From the NCBI RefSeq assembly GCF_051020955.1, contig NW_027476798.1:62001-126000 (forward strand): a stretch of DNA of 64,000 nucleotides. The letters are read 5' to 3'. Numbering within the stretch: position 1 is the stretch's first letter; each line of letters opens with the position of its first letter. The notes beneath the pieces were generated by a model that saw only the letters and a list, made by a program, of their open reading frames with translations, ran no database searches and had not been told where the DNA came from. The DNA is from Megalopta genalis (Eukaryota > Arthropoda > Insecta > Hymenoptera > Halictidae). Below, piece by piece: positions 1-12,729 of this stretch. Both the position numbers and the translations under genes were made by a program.

Positions 1-2983
1 GCTTGGATTTGAAGCTAACTCGATTGTTTCGAATGCAGTTGATGCTAAATCATGTATATCACAAGTATTTGTATCAAAACCATTTGTTTCGCATGGATTT
101 GAAGCTAAGCCTTCTACTTCCCATTGATTTGAAGATAAATCATGCGTTTCGCATGGATTTGAAACTAAGCCTTCTACTTCGCATTGATTTGAAGCTAAAT
201 CATGTGTTTCGCTTGGATTTCAAACTAAGCCTTCTACTTCGCATTGATTGGAAGCTAAATCTTGTGTTTGCTATGGATTTGAAGCTAACTCGGTTGTTTC
301 GCCTGCATTCGAAGTTATATCACGTATAATCGCAAGTATTTGAAGCCCAGTCATCCGTTTCGCATGGATTTGAAGCTAAGCCTTCTACTTCGCATTGATT
401 TGAAGATAAATCATGCGTTTCGCATGGATTTGAAGCTAACTCGTTTGTTTCGCATGCCGTTGATGCTAAATCATGTATATCACAAGTATTTGAAGCTGAA
501 CCATTTTATTCTCGTGAAAATTAAGCTAAACCATGTGTTTCGCTTGGATTTGAAGCTAAGCCTTCTACTTCGCATTGATTTGAAGCCAAATCATGTGTTA
601 GGCTTGGATTTGAAACTATGCCTTCTACTTCGCATTGATTGGAAGCTAAATCTTGTGTTTGGTATGGATTTGAAGCTAACTCGGTTGTTTCGCCTGCATT
701 CGAAGTTATACCACGCATAATCGCAAGTATTTGAAGCTCAGTCATCCGTTTCGCATGGATTTGAAGCTAAGCCTTCTACTTCGCATTGATTTGAAGCTAA
801 ATCATATGTTTCGCTTGGATTTGAAGGTAACACGTTTGTTTCACTTGCAGTTGAAGCTCAATCATGTATATCACAAGTATTTGAAGCTGAACAATTTGTT
901 TCGCATGAATACTAAGTTAGACCATGTGTTTCGCATGAGTATTAAGCTAAACCATGTTTTTGTAATGAATTTGAAGCTAAATCATGTGTTTCGCATGGAT
1001 TTGAAGCCAACTCGTTTGTTTCGCCTGCAGTTGATTCTAAATCATGTATTTTACAAGTATTTGAACCTAAACCATTTGTTCCTCATGTATTTGAAGCTAA
1101 GCCGTCCACTTCGCATTGATGTGAAGCTAAATCGTGTGTTTGCTTGGATTTGAAACTAAGCCTTCTACTTCGCATTGATTTGAAGCTAAATCATGTGTTT
1201 CGCTTGGATTTGAAGCTAACTCGATTGTTTCGAATGCAGTTGATGATAAATCATGTATATCACAAGTATTTGAAACTGACCCATTTGATTCTCGTGAAAA
1301 TTAAGCCAAACCATGTGTTTCGCTTGGATTTGAAGCTAAGCCTTCTACTTCGCATTGATTGGAAGCTAAATCATGTGTTTCGCTTGGATTTGGAGCTAAC
1401 TCGTTTGTTTCGCATACATTTGAGGCTAAATCATGTATATCACAAGTATTTGAAGCAAAACCATTTGATTCGCATGGATTTGAAACAAAGCCTTCTACTT
1501 CGCATTGATTTGAAGCTAAATCATGTTTTTCGCTTGGATTTGAAACTAAGCCTTCTACTTCGCATTGAATTGAAGCTAAATCATGTGTTTCGCTCGAATT
1601 TGAAACTAACTCGGTTGTTTTGCTTGAATTCGAAGCTATATCTCTTACACTCGCAAGTATTTGAAGCCCAGTCATCCGTTTCGCATGGATTTGATGCTAA
1701 GCCTTCTACTTCGCATTGATTTGAAGCTAAATCATGTGTTTCGCTTGGATTTAAAGCTAAATCTTTTTTTTCGCATTCAGTTGAAGCTATATCACTTATA
1801 TCGCAAGTATTTGAATCTAAATCATTTGTGTCGCATGGATTCGAATCTCATCCTTCTATTTCGCATTGATTTGAAGCTAAATCATGTGTTTCTCATGGAT
1901 TTAAAGCTAACACGTTTGTTTCGCATATAGTTGAAGCTAAATCGTGTATATCACAAATATTTGAAGCTAAACAATTTGTTTCGCATGGATTCGAAGATCA
2001 GTCTTCTACTTCGCATTGATTTGAAGCTAAATCATGTGTTTGGCTTGGATATGAAGCTCACTCGTTTGTTTTTCCAGCATTTGAAGCTATATCACTTATA
2101 TCGCAAGTATTTGAAGCTAAATCATTTGTGTCGCATGGATTCGAAAATCAGCCTTCTATTTCGCACTCATTCGAAGCTAAATCATGCGTTTCGCATGGTA
2201 TTGAAGCTATCTCGTTTGTTTCGCATGTATTTGAAGCTAACTCGTTTGTTTCGCCTGCATTTGAAGCTAAATCATGTATATCGCTAATATTTGAAGCTAA
2301 TCCATTTGTTTTCATGGATTCGAAGATAAACCTTCTACTTCGTATTGATTTTAAGTTAGATCATGTGTTTCGCATAGATTTAAAGATAACTCGATTGTTT
2401 CGCATGCAGTTGAATCTAAATCATGTATATCACAAGTATTTGAAGCTAAATCATTTGTTTCGCATGGTTTCGAAAATCAGCCTTCTACTACGCATTGCTT
2501 TGAAGATAAATCATGTCTTATGCTTGGTTTTGAAGCTCGCACCTTGGTTTCGCCTGCATTTGAAGCTATATCACTTATATCGCAAGTATTTGAAGCTAAA
2601 TCATTTGTGTCGCATGGATTCGAATCTCATCCTTCTATTTCGCATTGATTTGAAGCTAAATCATGTGTTTCTCATGGATTTAAAGCTAACACGTTTGTTT
2701 CGCATATAGTTGAAGCTAAATCGTGTATGTCACAAGTATTTGAAGCTAAACAATTTGTTTCGCATGGATTCGAAGATCAGTCTTCTACTTCGCATTGATT
2801 TGAAGCTAAATCATGTGTTTGGCTTGGATATGAAGCTCACTCGTTTGTTTTTCCAGCATTTGAAGCTATATCACTTATATCGCAAGTATTTGAAGCTAAA
2901 TCATTTGTGTCGCATGGATTCGAAAATCAGTCTTCTACTTCGCATTTATTTGGAGCTAAATCATGTGTTTCGCATGAATTTAA
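1..2983. repeat. Satellite block A, left arm (also found at 12.7 kb and 40.4 kb)
   Basis: Pure satellite. It matches 40438-43420 at a constant offset of 40,437 and, from about 396, matches 12,800 onward at an offset of 12,404. Block B lacks about 271 bp of this arm near 150-420 and a further 479 bp near 2,200-2,700. The AATCGCAAGTATTTGAAG monomer followed by CAGTCATCCG (about 330-360, 720-750 and 1650-1680) marks the starts of sub-blocks and recurs elsewhere. Open frames on either strand here are by-products of the 30-bp period. Confidence 0.85.
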
Positions 2984-3481
2984 AGCTCACTCGTTTGTTT
3001 CGCATGCAGTTGATGCTAAATCATGTATATCACAAGTATTTGAAGCTAAACCATTTGATTCTCATGGATTTGGAGCTAAGCCTTCTACTTCGCATTGATT
3101 TCGAGCTAAATCATGTGTTTCGCATGGATTTAATGCTAACACGTTTGTTTCGCATGCAGTTGAAGCTAAATCATGTACATCACAAGTATTTGAAGCTAAA
3201 CCATTTGTTTCGCATGGATTAGAGAATTAGCCTCCTATTTCGCATTGATTTGAAGCTAAATCATGAGTTTCCCATGGATTTGAAGCTAACTCGTTTGTTT
3301 CGCTTGGATTTGAAGCTAACTCGTTTATTTCGCATGCAGTTGAAGCTCAATCATGTATATCACAAGTATTTGAAGCTAAACCATTTGTTTCGCATGGATT
3401 TGAAGATAAGCCTCCTACTTCGCATTAATTTGAAGCTGACTCGTTTGTTTCGCCTGCACTTGAAGCTATATCACTTATATC

Positions 3482-3486
3482 GCAAG
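3482..3486. repeat. Target-site duplication GCAAG, left of LTR copy 1
   Basis: This is the last five satellite bases before the LTR, inside a C-type monomer (ATATCGCAAG). The same five bases follow the element at 4118-4122. Five base pairs is a usual LTR-integrase target duplication length. Confidence 0.85.
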
Positions 3487-4117
3487 TGTTACGGCCAAGT
3501 GGCCAGGATTTATGGCAGGGGCCATGTGCTTGGGTACCCGGACGGTATGGGTCTGTCCCGGGCCGTTCCCGGGCACATGCGGCACCGTCATAACGTCTCC
3601 TGGTCTTTGATTACGGTCCAGTCAATTACGGTTGGGTCTGGCATTGTTCGGGCACGTAGGCCCATCAGCGCGGGATGTCTAGCAGGAGTTATTTTGCCAC
3701 TCTCCCTCCTAACTCCCGGCCCACCGTTTTGGGGCAGACTCACTGGATTTGGGATTGCAGTGATTGGACCGTAATTCCTTGCCGCCACCCTAGGTAAAGA
3801 GAAGTAGGGAGGACCCAGGTGATATTACGCATGACTCCGGTCCTCTAGGGGACAGAAAAGTCGGAACAGACAGACAGAAAGCACAGAACATCAGAAGAGT
3901 ACAGAACATTTTTAGAGCTTGAGAAGAGAACACCTTAGACTTTCAGACAGAACAGAACAGAAGACATAGAGAGATACGCGTAACGGTTAGGTTGCGTGTT
4001 ACAAATAGAGTACTAGCATTTCATTTAGTCCGACTACAGTGGGTGGTCCTTCGAGTTAGTCGGCACCAAGTGCAATATTCAGAGGATCTCCGTCATCCAT
4101 CTGATGAGTCCTCAACA
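3487..4117. mobile_element. Solo LTR of an LTR retrotransposon, copy 1 (631 bp, complete)
   Basis: The element starts TGTTACGGCC and ends CCTCAACA, so it has the TG...CA ends and a short TGTT/AACA terminal inverted repeat typical of retroviral-type LTRs. GCAAG occurs immediately outside both ends, and the satellite monomer is continuous across the insertion once one GCAAG is removed. The left half is GC-rich, unlike the satellite, with a GGCCAAGTGGCC near-palindrome (3493-3504) and two CCCGGG sites (about 3557-3573). The right half is rich in ACAGA-type purine runs. GAGGACC (3809-3815) can pair with GGTCCTC (3839-3845). No internal retrotransposon region, primer-binding site or protease/polymerase coding is present, which fits LTR-LTR recombination. 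The superfamily is probably Ty3/gypsy from the ends and 5-bp target repeat, but it could be another LTR class; transcription direction is not certain. Confidence 0.87.
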
Positions 4118-4122
4118 GCAAG
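4118..4122. repeat. Target-site duplication GCAAG, right of LTR copy 1
   Basis: This matches 3482-3486. The satellite resumes directly with TATTTGAAG, completing the interrupted monomer. Confidence 0.85.
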
Positions 4123-5323
4123 TATTTGAAGCTAAACCATTTGTTTCGCATGGATTTGAAGCTAAGCCATCTACTTCGCATTGATTTGATGCTGAATCAT
4201 GTGTTTCGCTTGGATTTGAAGTTAACTCGTTTGTTTCGCCTGCATTTGAAGCTATATCACTCATATCGCAAGTATATGAATCTAAATAATCTGTGTCGCA
4301 TGGATTTGATGCTAATCCTTCTACTTCGCATTGATTTGAAGCTTAATCATGTGTTTCGCATTGATTTGAAGATAACTCGTTTGGTTAGCATGCAGTTGAA
4401 GCTAACTCATGTATATCACAAGTATTTGAAGCTAAATCATGTGTTTCGCATGAATATTAAGCTAAACCAAGTGTTTCGCATGAATTTCAAGATAAATCAT
4501 GTGATTCACATGGATTTGAAGCTGACTCGTTTGTTTCGCATGCATTTGAAGCTATTTCACTTATATCCCAAGTATTTGAATCTAAACCAGTTGTTTCGCA
4601 TGGATTTGAATCTAAGCTATCTACTTCGCATTGATTTGAAGCTGAACCATGTGTTTCGTTTGGATTTGAAGTTCACTCGTTTGTTTCGCATGCAGTTGAA
4701 GCTATATCACTTATATTCGCAAGTATTTGAAGCTAAATCATTTGTGTCGCATGGATTTGATGCTAAGCCTTCGGCTTCGCATTGATTTGAAACTAAATCA
4801 TGCGTTACGCTTGAATTTGAAGCTCACTCGTTTGTTTCGCATGCAGTTGATGCTAAATCATGTATATCACAAGTATTTGAAGCTAAACCATTTGATTCTC
4901 ATGGATTTGGAGCTAAGCCTTCTACTTCGCATTGATTTCGAGCTAAATCATGTGTTTCGCATGGATTTAATGCTAACACGTTTGTTTCGCATGCAGTTGA
5001 AGCTAAATCATGTACATCACAAGTATTTGAAGCTAAACCATTTGTTTCGCATGGATTAGAGAATTAGCCTCCTATTTCGCATTGATTTGAAGCTAAATCA
5101 TGAGTTTCCCATGGATTTGAAGCTAACTCGTTTGTTTCGCTTGGATTTGAAGCTAACTCGTTTATTTCGCATGCAGTTGAAGCTCAATCATGTATATCAC
5201 AAGTATTTGAAGCTAAACCATTTGTTTCGCATGGATTTGAAGATAAGCCTCCTACTTCGCATTAATTTGAAGCTGACTCGTTTGTTTCGCCTGCACTTGA
5301 AGCTATATCACTTATATCGCAAG

Positions 5324-5953
5324 TGTTACGGCCAAGTGGCCAGGATTTATGGCAGGGGCCATGTGCTTGGGTACCCGGACGGTATGGGTCTGTCCCGGGC
5401 CGTTCCCGGGCACATGCGGCACCGTCATAACGTCTCCTGGTCTTTGATTACGGTCCAGTCAATTACGGTTGGGTCTGGCATTGTTCGGGCACGTAGGCCC
5501 ATCAGCGCGGGATGTCTAGCAGGAGTTATTTTGCCACTCTCCCTCCTAACTCCCGGCCCACCGTTTTGGGGCAGACTCACTGGATTTGGGATTGCAGTGA
5601 TTGGACCGTAATTCCTTGCCGCCACCCTAGGTAAAGAGAAGTAGGGAGGACCCAGGTGATATTACGCATGACTCCGGTCCTCTAGGGGACAGAAAAGTCG
5701 GAACAGACAGACAGAAAGCACAGAACATCAGAAGAGTACAGAACATTTTAGAGCTTGAGAAGAGAACACCTTAGACTTTCAGACAGAACAGAACAGAAGA
5801 CATAGAGAGATACGCGTAACGGTTAGGTTGCGTGTTACAAATAGAGTACTAGCATTTCATTTAGTCCGACTACAGTGGGTGGTCCTTCGAGTTAGTCGGC
5901 ACCAAGTGCAATATTCAGAGGATCTCCGTCATCCATCTGATGAGTCCTCAACA
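5324..5953. mobile_element. Solo LTR, copy 2 (630 bp, complete)
   Basis: Same ends and same GCAAG flanks (5319-5323 and 5954-5958) as copy 1. The only difference I find is one T fewer in the T run of ACATTTTAGAG near 5736-5746. It arose by the 1,837-bp tandem duplication and not by a new insertion, because the surrounding satellite is duplicated with it and the insertion point is identical. Confidence 0.87.
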
Positions 5954-6657
5954 GCAAGTATTTGAAGCTAAACCATTTGTTTCGCATGGATTTGAAGCTA
6001 AGCCATCTACTTCGCATTGATTTGATGCTGAATCATGTGTTTCGCTTGGATTTGAAGTTAACTCGTTTGTTTCGCCTGCATTTGAAGCTATATCACTCAT
6101 ATCGCAAGTATATGAATCTAAATAATCTGTGTCGCATGGATTTGATGCTAATCCTTCTACTTCGCATTGATTTGAAGCTTAATCATGTGTTTCGCATTGA
6201 TTTGAAGATAACTCGTTTGGTTAGCATGCAGTTGAAGCTAACTCATGTATATCACAAGTATTTGAAGCTAAATCATGTGTTTCGCATGAATATTAAGCTA
6301 AACCAAGTGTTTCGCATGAATTTCAAGATAAATCATGTGATTCACATGGATTTGAAGCTGACTCGTTTGTTTCGCATGCATTTGAAGCTATTTCACTTAT
6401 ATCCCAAGTATTTGAATCTAAACCAGTTGTTTCGCATGGATTTGAATCTAAGCTATCTACTTCGCATTGATTTGAAGCTGAACCATGTGTTTCGTTTGGA
6501 TTTGAAGTTCACTCGTTTGTTTCGCATGCAGTTGAAGCTATATCACTTATATTCGCAAGTATTTGAAGCTAAATCATTTGTGTCGCATGGATTTGATGCT
6601 AAGCCTTCGGCTTCGCATTGATTTGAAACTAAATCATGCGTTACGCTTGAATTTGAA

Positions 6658-7744
6658 GCTCACTCGTTTGTTTCGCATGCAGTTGATGCTAAATCATGTA
6701 TATCACAAGTATTTGAAGCTGAACCATTTGATTCTCATGGATTTGAAACTGAGACTTCTACTTCGCATTGATTTGAAGCTAAATCATGCGTTTCGCTTGG
6801 ATTTGAAGCTAACCTATTTTGATTATTCATGCAGATGACGCCAAATCGTGTATAAAAAAAGTATTTGAATCTAAATCATGCGTTTCGCATGGATTTGAAG
6901 CTAAGCATTCTACTTCGCTTGATTTTGAATCTAAATCATGTGTTTCGCTTGGATTTGAAGCTAAGTCATTTGTTTCGCATGGATTTGAAGCTATATCACT
7001 TATATTCACAAGTATTTGAAGCTAACCCATTTGATTCGCATGGATTTGAAGCTAAGCCTTCTTCTTCGCATTGATTTGACCCTAAATCATGTGTTTCGCA
7101 CGGATTTGAGGCTAACTCCTTTGTTTCGCATACAGTTGAAGCTCAATCATGTATATCACAAGTATTTGAAGCTGAACAATTTGTTTCGCATGAATATAAA
7201 ATTAACTCATGTGCTTCGCATGAATATGAATCTAAACGATGTGTTTCGCATGAATTTAAAGCTAAATCATTTATATCAAAAGTATTTGAAGCTAAACCAT
7301 ATGTTTCGCATGGTTTCGAAGATAAGCCTTCTTCTTCGCATGGATTTGTAGCTAAAACATGTGTTTCGACTGAATTTGAAGCTAACACGTTTGTTTCGCA
7401 CGCAGTTGAAGCTAAACCATGTATATCACAAGCATTTGAAGCTGAACCATTTGATTCGCATGAATATTAAGCTAAACCATGTGTTTCGCATGAATATTAA
7501 GCTAAACCATGTGTTTCGCATGAATTTGAAGCTAAATCATGTGTTCCGCAGGGAATGCAAGCTATTCGTTTGTTTCGCCTGCATTTGAAGCTAAATCATG
7601 TATATCACAAGTATTTGAAGCTAAACCATTTGATTCGCATGTATTTGAAGCTAAGCCTTACACTTCGCATTGATTTGAAGCTAAACCATATGTTTCGCGT
7701 GGTTGTGAAGCAAGTTCGTGTGTTTCGCATGCAGCTGAAACTAA
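6658..7744. repeat. Block A, satellite between the LTR duplication and the 1,469-bp repeats
   Basis: Satellite only. It matches 45260-46496 in block C, but block C carries exactly one extra 150-bp A-E unit just after 45,620. That is a clean gain or loss of one second-level repeat. The stretch contains the divergent poly-A module at 6811-6866 and several GAATATTAAG monomers around 7460-7510. Confidence 0.8.
6811..6866. repeat. Divergent monomer pair with a 7-A run (lineage I)
   Basis: A B-C monomer pair has drifted to AACCTATTTTGATTATTC, then GCAGATGACGCC, then GTGTATAAAAAAAG with seven A. Lineage I copies recur at 45413, 52344 and 57237. A sister form with eight A lies at 27.5, 33.0 and 35.6 kb. 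It is useful as a tracer of block duplication. It is still recognisably satellite and not a foreign insert. Confidence 0.85.
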
Positions 7745-8030
7745 ATCATGTATATCACAAGTATTTGAATCTAAACCATCTGTTTCGCATGGTTTCGAAG
7801 ATAAGCCTTCTACTTCGCATTGATTTGAAGCTAAATCATGTGATTCGCAATGATTTGAAGAAAACTCATTTGTTTCGCATGCAGTTGAAGCTAAATCATG
7901 TATATCACAAGTAGTTGAAGCCAAACCATTTGATTCGCACGAATTTGAAGCTAAATGATGTGGTTCACATGAATTGAAGCTGACTCGTTTGTTTCGCATG
8001 CACTTGAACCAATGTCACTTATATTCGCCA

Positions 8031-8930
8031 GTATTTGAAGATAAATCATTCGTTTCGCATGGATTTGAAGCTAAGCCTTCTACTTTGTATTGATTTGAAG
8101 CTAATTCATGTATTCGCTTGGATTTGAAGCCAACTCGTTTGTTTCGCCTGCAGTTGAAGCTAAATCATGTATATCACAATTATTTGAAGCTGAACCATTT
8201 GTTTCGCATGGATTTGAAGCTAAGCCTTCTACTTCGCATTTATTTGATGCTAAATCGCGTGTTTCGCATTGATTTGAAGATACCTCGTTTGTTTCGTCTG
8301 CATTTTAACCAATATCACTTATATTCGCCAGTATTTGAAGATAAATCATACGTTTCGCATGGATTTGTAGCTAAGCCTCCTACTTCGTATTGATTTGAAG
8401 CTAAATCATGTGTTCGCTTGGTTTTGAAGTCAACTCGTTCGTATCGCCTGCAGTTGAAGCTAAATCATGTATATCACAATTATTTGAAGCTGAACCATTT
8501 GTTTGGCATGGATTTGAAGCTAAGCCTTCGACATCGCATTTATTTGATGCCAAGTCACGTGTTTCGCATTGATTTGAAGATAACTCGTTTGTTTCGTCTG
8601 CATTTGAACCAATATCACTTATATTCGCTAGTATTTGAAGATAAATCATTTGTTTCGCATGGATTTGAATCTAAGCCTCCTACTTCGTATTGATTTGAAG
8701 CTAAATCATGTATTCGCTTGGATTTGAAGCCAACTCGTTTGTATCGCCTGCAGTTGAAGCTAAATCATGTATATCACAATTATTTGAAGCTGAACCATTT
8801 GTTTGGCATTGATGTGAAGCTAAGCCTTCTACATCGCATTTATTTGATGCCAAGTCACGTGTTTCGCATTGGTTTGAAGATAACTCGTTTGTTTCGCCTG
8901 CATTTGAACCAATATCACTTATATTCGCCA
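8031..8930. repeat. Three tandem 300-bp units
   Basis: Units are 8031-8330, 8331-8630 and 8631-8930, each opening with GTATTTGAAGATAAATCA. Each holds ten monomers, one of 29 bp (around GTATTCGCTTGG or GTGTTCGCTTGG, lacking one base) and one of 31 bp (TATATTCGCCAG, with one extra), so the total stays exactly 300. The set recurs at 9500-10399, 47952-48851, 49421-50020 plus part, 53714-54613 and 58607-59506, and as two units at 46783-47382. Confidence 0.9.
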
Positions 8931-9499
8931 GTATTTGAAGATAAATCAATCGTTTCGCGTGGATTTGAAGCTATGCCACCTACTTCGTATTGATTTGAAG
9001 CTAAATCATGTGTTTCGCTTGGATTTGAAGCTAACACGTTTGTTTCGAATGCAGTTGAATCTAAATGATGTATATCACATATATTTGAAGCTGAACAATT
9101 GTTTCGCATGAATATTAAGCTAAACCATGTGTTTCGAATGAATTTGAAGCTAAATCATGTGTTTCGCATGGATTTGAAGTTAACTCGACTGTTTCGCCTG
9201 CATTTGAAGCTACATCATGTATATCACAAGTATTTGAAGCTAAACCATCTGTTTCGCATGGTTTCGAAGATAAGCCTTCTACTTCGCATTGATTTGAAGC
9301 TAAATCATGTGATTCGCAATGATTTGAAGAAAACTCATTTGTTTCGCATGCAGTTGAAGCTAAATCATGTATATCACAAGTAGTTGAAGCCAAACCATTT
9401 GATTCGCACGAATTTGAAGCTAAATGATGTGATTCACATGAATTGAAGCTGACTCGTTTGTTTCGCATGCACTTGAACCAATGTCACTTATATTCGCCA

Positions 9500-10399
9500 G
9501 TATTTGAAGATAAATCATTCGTTTCGCATGGATTTGAAGCTAAGCCTTCTACTTTGTATTGATTTGAAGCTAATTCATGTATTCGCTTGGATTTGAAGCC
9601 AACTCGTTTGTTTCGCCTGCAGTTGAAGCTAAATCATGTATATCACAATTATTTGAAGCTGAACCATTTGTTTCGCATGGATTTGAAGCTAAGCCTTCTA
9701 CTTCGCATTTATTTGATGCTAAATCGCGTGTTTCGCATTGATTTGAAGATACCTCGTTTGTTTCGTCTGCATTTTAACCAATATCACTTATATTCGCCAG
9801 TATTTGAAGATAAATCATTCGTTTCGCATGGATTTGAAGCTAACCCTCCTACTTCGTATTGATTTGAAGCTAAATCATGTGTTCGCTTGGTTTTGAAGTC
9901 AACTCGTTCGTATCGCCTGCAGTTGAAGCTAAATCATGTATATCACAATTATTTGAAGCTGAACCATTTGTTTGGCATGGATTTGAAGCTAAGCCTTCGA
10001 CATCGCATTTATTTGATGCCAAGTCACGTGTTTCGCGTTGATTTGAAGATAACTCGTTTGTTTCGTCTGCATTTGAACCAATATCACTTATATTCGCTAG
10101 TATTTGAAGATAAATCATTTGTTTCGCATGGATTTGAATCTAAGCCTCCTACTTCGTATTGATTTGAAGCTAAATCATGTATTCGCTTGGATTTGAAGCC
10201 AACTCGTTTGTATCGCCTGCAGTTGAAGCTAAATCATGTATATCACAATTATTTGAAGCTGAACCATTTGTTTGGCATTGATGTGAAGCTAAGCCTTCTA
10301 CATCGCATTTATTTGATGCCAAGTCACGTGTTTCGCATTGGTTTGAAGATAACTCGTTTGTTTCGCCTGCACTTGAACCAATATCACTTATATTCGCCA
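9500..10399. repeat. Three tandem 300-bp units, second set
   Basis: This is the copy of 8031-8930 carried in the second 1,469-bp unit, with single-base differences only, such as CGTTTCGCATGG for CGTTTCGCATTG-type changes. Confidence 0.87.
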
Positions 10400-10682
10400 G
10401 TATTTGAAGATAAATCAATCGTTTCGCGTGGATTTGAAGCTATGCCACCTACTTCGTATTGATTTGAAGCTAAATCATGTGTTTCGCTTGGATTTGAAGC
10501 TAACACGTTTGTTTCGAATGCAGTTGAATCTAAATGATGTATATCACATATATTTGAAGCTGAACAATTGTTTCGCATGAATATTAAGCTAAACCATGTG
10601 TTCCGAATGAATTTGAAGCTAAATCATGTGTTTCGCATGGATTTGAAGTTAACTCGACTGTTTCGCCTGCATTTGAAGCTAC

Positions 10683-12729
10683 ATCATGTACATCACAAGT
10701 ATTTGAAGCTAAACCATTTGTTTCGCATGGATTTGATGCTAAACCTTCTACTTGGCATTGATTTGAATCTAAATCATGTGTTTCGCATGGAGTTGAAGCT
10801 AACTCGTTTGTTTCCCATGGATTTGAAGCTAACTCGTTTCTATCGCATGGATTTAAAGCTAACTCGTTTGTTTCGCATGCTGTTGAAGCTAAATCTAGTA
10901 TATCACAAGTATTTGAAGCTAAATCATTTGTTTCGCATGGTTTCGAAAATCAGCCTTCTACTTCGCATTGATTTGAAGCTAAATCATGTGTTTCGCTTGG
11001 ATTTGAAGCTAACTCGATTGTTTCGAATGCAGTTGATGATAAATCATGTATATCACAAGTATTTGAAACTGACCCATTTGATTCTCGTGAAAATTAAGCC
11101 AAACCATGTGTTTCGCTTGGATTTGAAACTAAGCCTTCTACTTCGCATTGATTTGAAGCTAAATCATATGTTTCGCTTGGATTTGAAACTAAGCCTTCTA
11201 CTTCGCATTGATTGGAAGCTAAATCTTGTGTTTGGTATGGATTTGATGCTAACTCGGTTGTTTCGCCAGCATTCGAAGTTATATCACGTATAATCGCAAG
11301 TATTTGAAGCCCAGTCATCCGTTTCGCATGGATTTGAAGCTAAGCCTTCTACTTCGCATTGATTTGAAGCTAAATCATATGTTTCGCTTGGATTTGAAGG
11401 TAACACGTTTGTTTCACTTGCAGTTGAAGCTCAATCATGTATATCACAAGTATTTGAAGCTGAACAATTTGTTTCGCATGAATACTAAGTTAAACCATGT
11501 GTTTCGCATGAGTATTAAGCTAAACCATGTTTTTGTAATGAATTTGAAGCTAAATCATGTGTTTCGCATGGATTTGAAGCCAACTCGTTTGATTCGCCTG
11601 CAGTTGATTCTAAATCATGTATTTTACAAGTATTTGAACCTAAACCATTTGTTCCTCATGTATTTGAAGCTAAGCCTTCCACTTCGCATTGATGTGAAGC
11701 TAAATCATGTGCTTCGCTTGGATTTGAAGCTAACTCGATTGTTTCGAATGCAGTTGATGCTAAATCATGTATATCACAAGTATTTGAAGCTGAACCATTT
11801 GATTCTCGTGAAAATTAAGCTAAACCATGTGTTTCGCTTGGATTTGACGCTAAGCCTTCTACTTCGCATTGATTTGAAGCTAAATCATGTGTTTCGCTTG
11901 GATTTGGTGCTATCTCGTTTGTTTCGCATACATTTGAAGCTAAATCATGTATATCACAAGTAATTGAAGCAAAACCATCTGATTCGCATGGATTTGAAAC
12001 AAAGCCTTCTACTTCGCATTGATTTGAACTAAATCATGTTTTTCGCTTGGATTTGAAACTAAGCCTTCTACTTCCCATTGAATTGAAGCTAAATAATGTG
12101 TTTCGCATGAATTTGAATCTAACTCGTTTGTTTTGCTTGCATTCGAAGCTATATCTCTTACATTCGCAAGTATTTGAAGTTCAATCATTCGTTTCGCATG
12201 GATTTGAAGCTAAGGCTTCTAGTTCGCATTGATTTGAAGCTAAATCATGTGTTTCGCTTGGATTTGAAGCTAATTCGGTTATTTCGTATGCAGTTGAAGC
12301 TAAATCATGTATATTACAAGTATTTGAAGCTGAACAATTTGTTTCGCATGAATATTAAGTTAAACCATGTGTTTCGCATGAGTATTAAGCTAAACCATGT
12401 GATTCGCATTGATTTGAAGCTAAATCATGTGCTTCGCATGGATTTGAAGCTAACTCGTTTGTTTCGCATACATTTGAAGCTAAATCACGTATATCACAAC
12501 TATTTGAAGCTAAACTATTTGTTTCGCATGGATTCGATGATCAGCCTTCTATTTCGCATAGATTTGAAGCTAAATCATGTATATCACAAGTATTTGTAGC
12601 AAAACCATTTGTTTCGCATGGATTTGAAGCTAAGCCTTCTACTTCGCTTTGATTTGAAGCTAAATCATGTGTTCCGCATGGATTTGAAGCTAACTTGTTT
12701 GTTTCGCATGCAGTTGAAGCTAAATCATG
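10683..12729. repeat. Satellite segment linking blocks A and B
   Basis: Satellite only. About 10,710-10,920 matches 22,851-23,060 (monomers with CTTGGCATTGATTTGAATC and CCCATGGATTTG). About 10,920-12,557 matches 16,656-18,293 at a constant offset of 5,736. The part from about 11,304 is also repeated at 37,835. The segment contains a CAGTCATCCG sub-block start at about 11,313. Confidence 0.82.

Larger units (their letters stand above)
2984..6657. repeat. 1,837-bp tandem duplication carrying LTR copies 1 and 2
   Basis: Two direct units, about 2984-4820 and 4821-6657, each contain satellite, a complete solo LTR and satellite. The offset is 1,837 bp up to a one-T deletion in the second LTR and 1,836 bp after it. 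The equivalent place in block C (43.4-45.3 kb) holds one unit only, so the duplication is specific to block A. The satellite part of one unit (1,837 minus the 631-bp LTR and one 5-bp target repeat) is 1,201 bp, about 40 monomers. The units are nearly identical, indicating a recent unequal exchange. Confidence 0.88.
7745..10682. repeat. Tandem duplication of a 1,469-bp unit
   Basis: Direct units lie at about 7745-9213 and 9214-10682. For example, the TGTTTCGCATGGTTTCGAAG monomer is at 7781 and again at 9250. Each unit contains three 300-bp repeats and ends with GAATATTAAG monomers. The unit length is 49 monomers minus one base. The same unit reappears in block C and inside the 4,893-bp repeats. 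Confidence 0.88.

Noticed and set aside
3250..3774. 174-codon plus-strand frame (and its copies at 5087, 15175, 16051 and 43687), with a non-repeat C-terminal half
   Set aside because: It is satellite read into the first 290 bp of the LTR. The LTR-derived tail resembles no retrotransposon protein, and LTRs are normally non-coding.
3588..3788. 66-codon minus-strand frame inside the LTR (also 5425, 15513 and 16449; 81 codons at 44025)
   Set aside because: It is short, lies wholly in the LTR, and its start moves with a one-base insertion in copy 5, so it is a chance frame.
4101..4117. CTGATGAGTCC near the LTR end as a hammerhead ribozyme core
   Set aside because: The downstream GGAC-GAAA half of the motif and a stem I/III partner are missing. 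The following bases are CTCAACA and then satellite.
3487..4117. A SINE, DNA transposon or MITE instead of an LTR
   Set aside because: There is no poly-A or short tandem tail, no pol III boxes and no long terminal inverted repeats. TG...CA ends with a 5-bp target repeat fit an LTR best.
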